A stretch of 7,930 bases of DNA from Actinomycetota bacterium. GTDB lineage: Bacteria > Actinomycetota > Actinomycetes > S36-B12. The notes under the pieces were generated by a model, which was not told the DNA's origin, did not search any database, and saw only the letters and a program-made list of their open reading frames with translations. The translations under genes were made by a program, and so were the position numbers. The stretch lies in assembly GCA_026392575.1 (NCBI GenBank), contig JAPLBU010000331.1, positions 1,995 through 9,924 of the forward strand, written 5' to 3'. Positions 1 to 5,866 of the stretch are shown piece by piece; the stretch's first letter is position 1, and each line of letters opens with the position of its first letter.

Positions 1-802
1 GAACGCGGCCATCGCCGCCGTCGACAGCGACATCGTCGTCCGCATCGACGGCCATGCGATGGTGCCGCGCGACTACGTGAGAACGGTAGTGGCCGTTCTT
101 GAGTCATCGGGGGCCGACAATGTCGGAGGCATCATGGCGGCCGAAGGAACGACCGAGTTCGAGCGTGCCGTCGCGCGCGCGATGACCTCCCGGTTCGGTG
201 TCGGTGACGCGTCCTTCCACGTCGGCGGTGAGGCCGGTCCTGCCCTGACGGTCTACCTCGGCTGCTTCCGCCGAGACGCCCTCGATCGCATCGGCGGCTA
301 CGACGAGTCGATGGTCCGAGCGCAGGACTGGGAGATGAACCTGCGCATCCGGGAGAGCGGGGGCGTCGTGTGGTTCACGCCGGAGATGCGCGTCACCTAT
401 CACCCCCGGCACACGCTGAGGGCTCTGGCGCTGCAGTACCACGACTACGGCCGCTGGCGCCGCGAGGTCACCCGTCGGCATCCGGAGACACTTTCGCTGC
501 GGTACCTCGCGGCCCCGGTCGCGGTGACCGGCATCGGCGTCGGCGTGGGCCTCGCGGTGGCCGGAGCGGTGACGCAGCGACCGTGGCTTGCGGCCCTCGG
601 GCTGTGTGCACCGTTGGGCTACGCAGTCCTCAACCTGGCTGCGAGTGCGCAAAGTGCGCTGTCGCCGCCGCGGCTGTCGGCGCGTGAAGCCGCCACGCTG
701 CCCGTCGTCTACGCGACCATGCATGGGTCGTGGGGACTGGGTTTCCTGCGCGGGTTGTCTCGTGCGGAACGTCGCACCCTGCCGGCCGTGGACGGGAGCT
801 GA
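1..802 (+). CDS. Glycosyltransferase family 2, ExoA-like, 5' truncated
   Basis: Partial gene: the reading frame is already open at position 2 and ends at TGA 800-802. The visible part (about 266 residues) is the second half of a GT-A fold glycosyltransferase. It begins in NAAIAAVDSDIVVRIDGHA, where RIDGHA fits the nucleotide-sugar/metal-binding position of ExoA-type enzymes. Further on are YLGCFRRDALDRIGGYDE and AQDWEMNLRIRE; the latter carries the acidic ED/QD-W-E motif expected to hold the catalytic base. Two hydrophobic segments follow, around AAPVAVTGIGVGVGLAVAG and WLAALGLCAPLGYAVLNLA, suggesting a membrane-anchored enzyme adding sugars to a lipid-linked glycan on the cytoplasmic face. 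The stop overlaps the start of the next glycosyltransferase, so the two are co-translated. The internal ATG at 59 is not the true start because homology continues upstream. Family call is secure; sugar and acceptor are unknown. Confidence 0.87.
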   Translation, partial: NAAIAAVDSDIVVRIDGHAMVPRDYVRTVVAVLESSGADNVGGIMAAEGTTEFERAVARAMTSRFGVGDASFHVGGEAGPALTVYLGCFRRDALDRIGGYDESMVRAQDWEMNLRIRESGGVVWFTPEMRVTYHPRHTLRALALQYHDYGRWRREVTRRHPETLSLRYLAAPVAVTGIGVGVGLAVAGAVTQRPWLAALGLCAPLGYAVLNLAASAQSALSPPRLSAREAATLPVVYATMHGSWGLGFLRGLSRAERRTLPAVDGS

Positions 803-1743
803 TGGTGTTCAAGCGCCGAGGGTCGCACCCACTGCGATGGTCCATTGTCATTGCGGCGCCCAAGGGGCCGGCGGGTGAGCAGTGGGGTGACACGTGGTTC
901 GCCCGCGACCTCGTCGACGCGCTGAGTCGCGCGGGTGAGGAGGCCCGGGTGGTCTTCCGTGGCGGTGCCACGGCCGAGGCCCGACTTCATGACGATGTCG
1001 TGCTCGTGCTTCGCGGCCTGCGTCGCGTGGTGCCGCGTCGCGGCGAGGCGACATGGCTGCTCTGGGTCATCAGCCATCCGGAGCTTGTCGAGTCCGACGA
1101 ACCGGCGGAGTACGACGCCGTCTTCGCTGCCAGCGAGCATTGGGGCCGAGCCGCGACGGGGGAGTTCGGTGTCCCGGTGACGTCGCTCCTGCAGGCGACT
1201 AATCCACGTCGATTCAGTCCGGAAGCAGCCGAGCCGGATACCGGAGCGGACGTGCTCTTCGTCGGGTCGACGCGTGGTGAGTACCGACCGGCGGTGCGGG
1301 CGGCCATCGAGGCGGGTATCGACCTGTCGGTCTACGGAGTGGGCTGGCAGGAGTTCCTGCCGCCCGAGCGCATCAGCGGGGAGTTCCTGGCAAACGAAGT
1401 CCTGCCCGCCGCATACGCCTCGGCCGGGGTGGTGCTCAACGATCATTGGCCGGACATGGCATCCGAGGGGTTCTTGTCCAACCGATTGTTCGACGCAGCG
1501 GCATGCGCCAGCAGGGTGCTGAGCGATTCGGCGACCGGCCTCGACGAGGTGTTCGGTGAGGCCGTCCGCACATATGACGGCCCTGAGGAACTGGCCGCGA
1601 CGCTCCGTGAGGACCGCGCGTCGGCCTTCGCCGACCGTCAAGGCCGACTGGACCTAGCCGTTCGCGTTGCGCGCGATCACAGTGTCGATGCTCGCGCGGC
1701 CGTCCTCATCGAGCGTGCCAAGGAGCTGCGGAAGCGCCGCTGA
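802..1743 (+). CDS. CgeB-like GT-B glycosyltransferase (glycosyl transferase group 1)
   Basis: A 313-residue cytoplasmic protein resembling the CgeB/Glyco_trans_1_2 group of GT-B glycosyltransferases. The N-terminal Rossmann half has WSIVIAAPKGP (13-23), then QWGDTWFARDLVDAL (27-41), and VVLVLRG (66-72). The linker carries WVISHPE (88-94). The C-terminal half contains DVLFVGSTRGEYRP (150-163), then YGVGW (178-182), and a long conserved stretch at 206-241 whose key pieces are AGVVLNDHWPDM and GFLSNRLFDAAACASRVLSD, typical of the donor-binding region. The start is ATG at 802, overlapping the upstream stop as TGATG, with GGGAG three bases before it. An earlier in-frame GTG at 730 would lie inside the upstream gene and has no homology support. 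The role is probably addition of a sugar to the same glycopolymer made by its neighbour. Donor and acceptor cannot be read from sequence. Confidence 0.85.
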   Translation: MVFKRRGSHPLRWSIVIAAPKGPAGEQWGDTWFARDLVDALSRAGEEARVVFRGGATAEARLHDDVVLVLRGLRRVVPRRGEATWLLWVISHPELVESDEPAEYDAVFAASEHWGRAATGEFGVPVTSLLQATNPRRFSPEAAEPDTGADVLFVGSTRGEYRPAVRAAIEAGIDLSVYGVGWQEFLPPERISGEFLANEVLPAAYASAGVVLNDHWPDMASEGFLSNRLFDAAACASRVLSDSATGLDEVFGEAVRTYDGPEELAATLREDRASAFADRQGRLDLAVRVARDHSVDARAAVLIERAKELRKRR

Positions 1744-1747
1744 CAAG

Positions 1748-2437
1748 TCAGAGGTGGGCGTTGGCCCGGCTGAGGTCCTCTTCGAAGTCGACCTCGATGG
1801 CAAAGAGGTCGCGGATGTCGAACGGCACGACGCGCGCGCCGTCCTTCTCGATCATCAACTCGATACCGCGCTCGAAGTAGTCCGAGTCCTCGCACTCGGC
1901 GAGCCGGCGAATGAGGCCCGCCTTGTCGCCGACGCTCACGTAGTTGATGCCGACGGACTCGCCCAGAGCATCGGTGACGGTCTTGGACAGTCGGTCGACG
2001 TAGCCGTCCGAATCGACGGTGTACTTGACCTCCTCGTCACCCACGACTGCGGTGTTGACGCAGATGAACGACTGCTCAGTCGCGATGAGCTCCTGCACCC
2101 GATCGAAGACCCTCGGGTCGAAGACCACGTCGCCGTTCATCCACAGCACACCGCCGTCCATCGACTGGCGAAGCGCCATGAGGAGGCTGCGGTTGGTATT
2201 GGTCTGGTCGTAGCTCTCGTTGTAGACGTAGCCGACGTTGGGGAAAGCCTCGATTATGAGCTCGAGCTTGAAGCCGATCACCGTGGTGATGCGGATGTCC
2301 TCGAATCCGGCCAGCAGGTTGTCCATCTGCTGCTGCATGATCGTGCGTCCGTCGGACAGCGGGGTGAGCGGCTTGGGCCAGGGCCGGCCAAGACGCGTTC
2401 CCATCCCCGCCGCGAGGATCACTGCCTGCACGGTCAT
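1748..2437 (-). CDS. LicC-like sugar/alcohol-phosphate nucleotidyltransferase
   Basis: A 229-residue NTP-transferase of the GT-A-like Rossmann type. It starts with AVILAAGMGTRLGRPWPKPL (5-24), the nucleotide-binding G-x-G-x-R-x-G and P-K-P-L signature. NESYDQTNTNRSLLMAL (73-89) resembles the LicC/phosphocholine-cytidylyltransferase group. Asp103 in WMNGDVVFD and Asp217 in IEVDFEEDLSRA are the likely Mg-binding acids. It would couple NTP (probably CTP) to a phosphorylated alcohol or sugar, releasing pyrophosphate, in the cytoplasm. ATG 2437 is chosen because AGGAG lies five bases upstream and the family motif begins immediately after; the open frame further upstream to 2527 is untranslated leader. 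The gene is divergent from a CDP-alcohol phosphatidyltransferase, which fits a CDP-activated intermediate, and convergent with the preceding glycosyltransferase gene. The exact substrate (choline, glycerol, inositol or other phosphate) is inference. Confidence 0.85.
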   Translation of the reverse strand: MTVQAVILAAGMGTRLGRPWPKPLTPLSDGRTIMQQQMDNLLAGFEDIRITTVIGFKLELIIEAFPNVGYVYNESYDQTNTNRSLLMALRQSMDGGVLWMNGDVVFDPRVFDRVQELIATEQSFICVNTAVVGDEEVKYTVDSDGYVDRLSKTVTDALGESVGINYVSVGDKAGLIRRLAECEDSDYFERGIELMIEKDGARVVPFDIRDLFAIEVDFEEDLSRANAHL

Positions 2438-2441
2438 GTGT

Positions 2442-2447
2442 TCTCCT
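2442..2447 (-). promoter_or_regulatory. Ribosome binding site of the nucleotidyltransferase gene
   Basis: On the minus strand the sequence reads AGGAGA-ACAC-ATG. This is a near-ideal Shine-Dalgarno sequence at the usual distance, and it fixes the start at 2437 against the longer open frame that extends to 2527. Confidence 0.8.
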
Positions 2448-2494
2448 AGAAGACGCGGACGCGCCTGCTTGTCATTCGGTCCGGGTCGTGACCT

Positions 2495-2500
2495 ATCGTA
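2495..2500 (-). promoter_or_regulatory. Possible -10 element (TACGAT) for the nucleotidyltransferase gene
   Basis: The minus strand reads TTACGAT, with TACGAT fitting the actinobacterial TAnnnT pattern. It lies 57 bases before the start codon. No convincing -35 box is visible at 16-19 bases. The same heptamer lies 58 bases before the LCP gene start. This is a motif-only prediction. Confidence 0.3.
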
Positions 2501-2589
2501 ACCAGCGTGCGAATCCACGGGCAGCACCGTCAGGTGTTGCGGAGCGTGACTTCCGTACAGTGGCTATCCGTGCAGCGATGTGATTGGCG

Positions 2590-3405
2590 ATGAGCGACCC
2601 AACTGAGCCTGTCGTGCGCCCGCAGAACCCCACGGTCGCACAGATCCGCGAAGTCGGCCAGCCGCCCGCCGTCCGGGGACGGCGCAACTCCGAGCACTGG
2701 GTGGCCGACGTCTACCTGAGACGGATCTCCCCGTACCTGACCAAGCTCCTGCTCAAGACCCCGATCACGGCAAACGGCGTCACCTGGCTGATGGTCGCAA
2801 CGGGGATCTCGGCGGCCCTCGCCCTGCTGATCCCCGGCATGGCTGGAGCGACGCTCGCGCTGCTGCTCGGACAGATGCAGATGCTGTGGGACTGCAGCGA
2901 CGGCGAGGTCGCCCGCTGGCGGCAGAAGACTTCGCCGAAGGGCGTGTTCATCGACCGCGTCGGTCACTACACGACAGAGGGGCTCATCCCCATCGCGCTG
3001 GGACTTCGCGCCGCGGGCTTCCCCAATGCTGGGTGGATGGACACCCCATGGCCGCTGATCGGCGCCCTCGTCTCGGTGATGGTCCTCTACAACAAGGCGC
3101 TCAACGACATGGTCCACGTCTCGCGTGCATACAACAACATGCCGCGACTGGAGGAGAAGGCCGAAGTTGCCGCACCGAGATCGGGCGGCCTGCGACGCAT
3201 CCGATCGCTCGTGCGCTTCTTCCCGTTCCATCGCGCATACCACTCCGTCGAGCTGACGATCCTGGCATTCGTCGCCGCTATCGGCGATCTGCTGCTGGGT
3301 GATCTTGCGGTGACGCGCTTCCTCGTTGGTTTCCTTGCCATCTTCGGAGTGATCACCATCGTCGGTCACCTGGCGTCGATCCTGTCTTCGAGCCGGCTGC
3401 GATGA
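2590..3405 (+). CDS. CDP-alcohol phosphatidyltransferase family membrane protein
   Basis: A 271-residue integral membrane enzyme that would transfer a phospho-alcohol or phosphatidyl group from a CDP-linked donor to an alcohol acceptor. The family signature D-x2-D-G-x2-A-R-x8-G-x3-D-x3-D is present at 101-126: DCSDGEVAR (101-109), Gly118, Asp122. The last position is His126 (DRVGHY) in place of the canonical Asp. Hydrophobic segments lie around 62-82, 86-100, 130-143, 155-168, 219-238 and 240-262. A hydrophilic N-terminus of about 45 residues precedes them. ATG 2590 is preferred; an in-frame TTG at 2584 is possible, and neither has a strong ribosome binding site. The stop overlaps the next glycosyltransferase start (ATGA), indicating an operon. 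The divergent nucleotidyltransferase is its likely donor-making partner. The family call is firm. The donor and the effect of His126 are not known. Confidence 0.87.
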   Translation: MSDPTEPVVRPQNPTVAQIREVGQPPAVRGRRNSEHWVADVYLRRISPYLTKLLLKTPITANGVTWLMVATGISAALALLIPGMAGATLALLLGQMQMLWDCSDGEVARWRQKTSPKGVFIDRVGHYTTEGLIPIALGLRAAGFPNAGWMDTPWPLIGALVSVMVLYNKALNDMVHVSRAYNNMPRLEEKAEVAAPRSGGLRRIRSLVRFFPFHRAYHSVELTILAFVAAIGDLLLGDLAVTRFLVGFLAIFGVITIVGHLASILSSSRLR

Positions 3406-4271
3406 GCGGACTGCCGAAGTTCGGCGTCGTCGTTCTGACGATGGGCAAGCGGCCCGACGATCTCGACCGGGGCCTGCGGTCAGTGCTTGTGCAGGAGGGC
3501 GTTGATGTCGACGTTGTCGTCGTCGGCAACAGCTGGGATCCGACGGGACTGCCGGATGGCGTGAAAGCGCTGCATCTGCCGGAGAACCTCGGCATCCCCG
3601 CTGGCCGTAACGCAGGCGTGCCGCTCGTCGCAGGGGAACTCCTGTTCTTCCTCGACGACGACGCGTCGCTGCCCGACCCGCACTTCCTGCGGAGCGTCGC
3701 TGATCGGTTTGCTGCGGATCCGCGGATGGGCCTCATCCAGCCCCGCGTCGTCGATCCGACAGGGCTGCCGTCGCCCCGACGCTGGGTGCCGCGACTGCGC
3801 GTCGGCAATCCCTATGAATCCGGCCCAGCCACGGCATTGTGGGAGGGCGCCGTGGCGATGCGGCGTCCTCTCTTCGATTCCGTTGGCGGCTGGCCGGACG
3901 AGTTCTTCTACGCCCACGAGGGCATCGACCTGGTGTGGCGCGTCTGGGACGAGGGCTACACGCCGTGGTACGCGGCCGACCTGGTGGCGAACCATCCGGT
4001 GATCGATCCGGCGCGGCACGAGGTCTACTACCGCCTCAACGCGCGCAACCGAGTCTGGCTGGCCCGACGCAACCTGCCCGTCGTTCTTGAGCCGCTGTAT
4101 GTCGGCACGTGGGTGGGCATGACGCTGCTGCGCGTGCGTGACCGCGAGGCGCTGGGGGCGTGGTTCGGTGGCCTGCGCGAGGGAATCGAGCAGCGTCCGG
4201 CGGGGCGCCGACGCATGAAGTGGGGCACCGTGTGGGCGATGACGAAGGCTGGCCGCCCACCCGTCATCTAG
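3402..4271 (+). CDS. Glycosyltransferase family 2 (rhamnosyl/galactofuranosyl-like)
   Basis: A 289-residue GT-A glycosyltransferase. The N-terminus FGVVVLTMGKRPDDLDRGL (7-25) is the nucleotide-binding strand and loop. ENLGIPAGRNAG (61-72) is characteristic of WcaA/rhamnosyltransferase-like GT2 enzymes. LDDDA (84-88) is the DXD-type metal/donor site, and YAHEGIDLVWRVWDEGY (170-186) carries the acidic acceptor-side motif. The C-terminal region (205-289) is rich in Arg and Trp with one amphipathic to hydrophobic stretch near 230-244, so the protein is probably peripheral to the membrane. ATG 3402 overlaps the stop of the CDP-alcohol transferase gene, so translational coupling is likely. It most likely extends the same surface polymer. 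The 3' end (TAG 4269-4271) overlaps by 8 bases the 3' end of the opposing nuclease-like gene. Sugar specificity cannot be assigned. Confidence 0.88.
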   Translation: MSGLPKFGVVVLTMGKRPDDLDRGLRSVLVQEGVDVDVVVVGNSWDPTGLPDGVKALHLPENLGIPAGRNAGVPLVAGELLFFLDDDASLPDPHFLRSVADRFAADPRMGLIQPRVVDPTGLPSPRRWVPRLRVGNPYESGPATALWEGAVAMRRPLFDSVGGWPDEFFYAHEGIDLVWRVWDEGYTPWYAADLVANHPVIDPARHEVYYRLNARNRVWLARRNLPVVLEPLYVGTWVGMTLLRVRDREALGAWFGGLREGIEQRPAGRRRMKWGTVWAMTKAGRPPVI

Positions 4272-5178
4272 TCCTCGCGAGCGGCCAGGCGTGGGGGCTC
4301 TTTCGGCCGCGTGGACCCCCACGCCTGGCCGTTCGCGGAGCTGCTGTCAGGGTGATGACCAGCCAGCCCGCAGCCTGCAGGAGGTTTCGACGCGCCGCAT
4401 CGTGGCGGCGCTGGGCCTCGCTGAGGTGGACGACCGCGTCGTACTCGACGAACAGTCGTGCCAGGGGCCACGCCAAGTCCGCGCGAGCGAGCCACTCCCC
4501 GTTGCTGATGATGTTCATGTTGCACACCGGCTTCGGAATGCCGCCCAGCACCAGATGCGCTCGGACGAGCGACTCGGACGGTGATTCTGCGCGTGGGTCA
4601 AGGTGCGGCAGGGAGCGACGGGCTCCGATGACGCCACGGCGCCCGCGCCCCCAGGCGACCATCCGAGCAAGCTCCGCGGGCGTACACAACTGACGCGACA
4701 GAAGGAAATCGCCCATCGCGATGAGATGAGGGACAGGTACCAACTCCGCGCAGTCGAGCCAGGTTCGGGCGGGAGTGGTGATGGGGACTCCGCGGAGCGT
4801 TGTCATGTGCTCGGCAGGGATGGCGAGCCGCCGCCCGCGGACATCGCCACGTCGCGGTCGGTTCCGTCCGGAGGTGGCGGCGACGGCGATGGGCGCATCG
4901 GTGTCCCCTAGACCGATCCACGGGGGAAGCGGCAGAGTCCAGGTCCGGGCGGCGGCGACCTCAACCAAGATGGCGCCGGGGCCGGCACCGAGTACGGCCG
5001 CGCTGCTTCGATCGTTGAAGCCGTTGGATGCGTCGTCGGGTGATGCGCGGGGGTAGCGGACTCCCCTCGAAGGTGCCACGAAGCGTGCCGTGCGTGCGGC
5101 TTCGCGCGTGAGTCCCTTGCGGCCGCGGGCGGTGACGAGGAAGGCGTTGTTGAGTTCGTCGGGCGAGGTGGAGGGCAT
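4264..5178 (-). CDS. Winged-helix plus Vsr-like (DUF559-type) endonuclease-fold protein with repeat-encoded C-terminus
   Basis: A 304-residue protein of a lineage common and multicopy in Actinobacteria, with an AbiEi-like N-terminus and a Vsr/DUF559-like C-terminus. Residues 10-45 (FLVTARGRKGLTREAARTA, then VAPSRGVRYPRA) form the likely helix-turn-helix. LRGVPITTPARTWLDCAELV (128-147) is a typical middle-domain motif. The nuclease-like part runs from about 198: SPSESLVR (Glu202), ARADLAWP (Asp234), VEYDAVVH (Glu245, Asp247) and QRRHDAARRNLLQAAGW. The usual Gly of EYDG is Ala248. Residues 281-301 are encoded by the palindromic repeat at 4275-4338, so the usual final part of the fold seems to be lost or replaced. 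ATG 5178 gives the full N-terminal motif, but no clear ribosome binding site precedes it. The substrate and biological role of this lineage are not established; antitoxin, nuclease or mobile-element roles are all possible. Confidence 0.7.
   Translation of the reverse strand: MPSTSPDELNNAFLVTARGRKGLTREAARTARFVAPSRGVRYPRASPDDASNGFNDRSSAAVLGAGPGAILVEVAAARTWTLPLPPWIGLGDTDAPIAVAATSGRNRPRRGDVRGRRLAIPAEHMTTLRGVPITTPARTWLDCAELVPVPHLIAMGDFLLSRQLCTPAELARMVAWGRGRRGVIGARRSLPHLDPRAESPSESLVRAHLVLGGIPKPVCNMNIISNGEWLARADLAWPLARLFVEYDAVVHLSEAQRRHDAARRNLLQAAGWLVITLTAAPRTARRGGPRGRKSPHAWPLARTR
4275..4338. repeat. 64-nt palindromic repeat, copy A
   Basis: A near-perfect dyad centred at 4306.5. Inner arms GGCCAGGCGTGGGGG (4283-4297) and CCCCCACGCCTGGCC (4316-4330) pair over 15 bp. 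The pairing extends outwards to 4276/4337 with one G-T pair. The 18-nt loop (4298-4315) has the self-complementary CGGCCG exactly at its centre. It matches copy B at 47 of 64 positions, in the same orientation. It lies inside the 3' end of the nuclease-like gene and between the converging stops of that gene and the GT2 gene, so it could also act as a two-way transcription terminator, although no T-tract follows on either strand. Confidence 0.85.
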
Positions 5179-5377
5179 AGGGCATTGCAGTCGGATTCCA
5201 CGGCTGCGTGCAGTGCGGTGGTGGCCGGTGTGGACGGTTGACGGACCGAGGGGACGGCTGTGGGAATCCGCTTCCGGCCCCGTCGAACGGCCAGGTGTGG
5301 GGGCTCAGTCGCGCGTTTGGACCCCCACACGTGGCCACTCGGCGGAAGGGGAAAGTGAGGGTGGGAGAGAGCGCGGG
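5179..5377. other. Intergenic region between nuclease-like gene and LCP gene
   Basis: This 199-bp region contains repeat copy B (5281-5344). It also holds an 8-bp inverted repeat, CGGATTCC (5192-5199) and GGAATCCG (5263-5270), separated by 63 bases. No clear promoter or ribosome binding site for the nuclease-like gene was recognised. Confidence 0.5.
5281..5344. repeat. 64-nt palindromic repeat, copy B
   Basis: The dyad is centred at 5312.5. Arms GGCCAGGTGTGGGGG (5289-5303) and CCCCCACACGTGGCC (5322-5336) pair with one G-G mismatch, and pairing resumes in the outer flank (5281-5286 with 5339-5344). The 18-nt loop has CGCGCG at its exact centre. The C-G pair of copy A at 4290/4323 is T-A here (5296/5329), and C-G at 4276/4337 is G-C here (5282/5343). 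It lies 33 bases after the LCP gene stop on the minus strand, so a terminator function is also possible. No T-tract follows. Confidence 0.83.
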
Positions 5378-5866
5378 TCAGGAGGCGCAGAACTCCTCGT
5401 CGCCGGTGTTGACCTGCGTGGTGTAGTCCTGAGTCAGTTCGCTGATCTCGACGGGCTTGATCTCGGTGAAGTCGGTGCCGATGATCAGGTTCATCGTGGC
5501 ACCCTGTTTCTTGACCTTCTCGCCCTGTGCGGTGGCTGCGTACATCAGGGTCTTCGCGGAGGTGTCCCAGGCCGGGTCGTACTGCACGGTCGTGGTCGTC
5601 ACATCGGTGGTGTCGGCGTTGCCGACCTCCTGGACGCTGTAGCCCTGCTTGCGTAGCAGCTTGGCCACTCGCTTCGCCTTGCCCTTCTCGGCGGTTCCGT
5701 TGAGGACGCTGACCTTGATGTTCTCGGGCTTCGTGCGCAGGAGCGGCTGATCCGTCGTCGCAGTGGTGCCGTCGGCTGCCGTCGTTGTTGACGGCGGCGG
5801 CCATGGGGTGTCGTTCTTCATGGCAGCCCACAGCGGCTTGGCCTTCTTGGTGTTGACGCTGACCGT
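5378..5866 (-). pseudogene. LytR_C domain segment, out of frame with its LCP domain
   Basis: About 162 residues in the frame starting at 5866. Features are TVSVNTKKAKPLWAAMKND, a Thr/Pro-rich linker, then the LytR_C (PF13399-type) core: IKVSVLNGTAEKGKAKRVA, LLRKQGYSVQEVGNADTTD, VQYDPAWDTSAKTLMYAATA and LIIGTDF. The end is DEEFCAS followed by TGA. It has no convincing start of its own; the ATG at 5821 has no ribosome binding site and would cut the linker. It is therefore the second half of the LCP gene rather than a separate gene. If the frameshift is real, this domain is lost unless there is ribosomal slippage. Confidence 0.75.

Larger units (their letters stand above)
2438..2589. other. Divergent intergenic region between nucleotidyltransferase and CDP-alcohol transferase genes
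   Basis: This 152-bp region must hold promoters for both flanking genes. On the minus side there is a TACGAT candidate and a strong ribosome binding site. On the plus side only weak candidates are visible: TTGCGG at 2537-2542 and TACAGT at 2556-2561, with poor spacing (13 bases), or GGCTAT at 2562-2567 with 19 bases. No large dyad was seen. Confidence 0.4.

Noticed and set aside
709..1641. Long minus-strand open frame opposite the CgeB-like gene
   Set aside because: No domain is recognisable, and the opposite strand encodes a convincing glycosyltransferase coupled to its neighbour.
1667..2449. Long plus-strand open frame opposite the nucleotidyltransferase
   Set aside because: It is a mirror of the real gene: composition is dominated by Val/Asp/Leu/His from antisense codons, there is no recognisable motif, and the minus strand has conserved family motifs and a ribosome binding site.
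3480..4322. Minus-strand open frame opposite the second GT2 gene, reaching into repeat A
   Set aside because: High-GC antisense shadow; His/Arg/Pro-rich with no motif, while the plus strand has intact GT2 motifs.
4275..5344. Terminal inverted repeats of a classical insertion sequence
   Set aside because: The two elements are in direct orientation and each is internally palindromic. The enclosed gene has no transposase motif and no target-site duplication was evident.
4275..5344. CRISPR array
   Set aside because: Only two repeat copies, about 1 kb apart with a gene between them, and no regular spacers or cas genes.
4908..5866. Continuation of the LCP open frame to give a 641-residue protein
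   Set aside because: After about residue 323 the translation is Arg/Gln/His-rich with no domain character, while another frame carries a clear LytR_C domain. The open frame results from high GC content after a frameshift.
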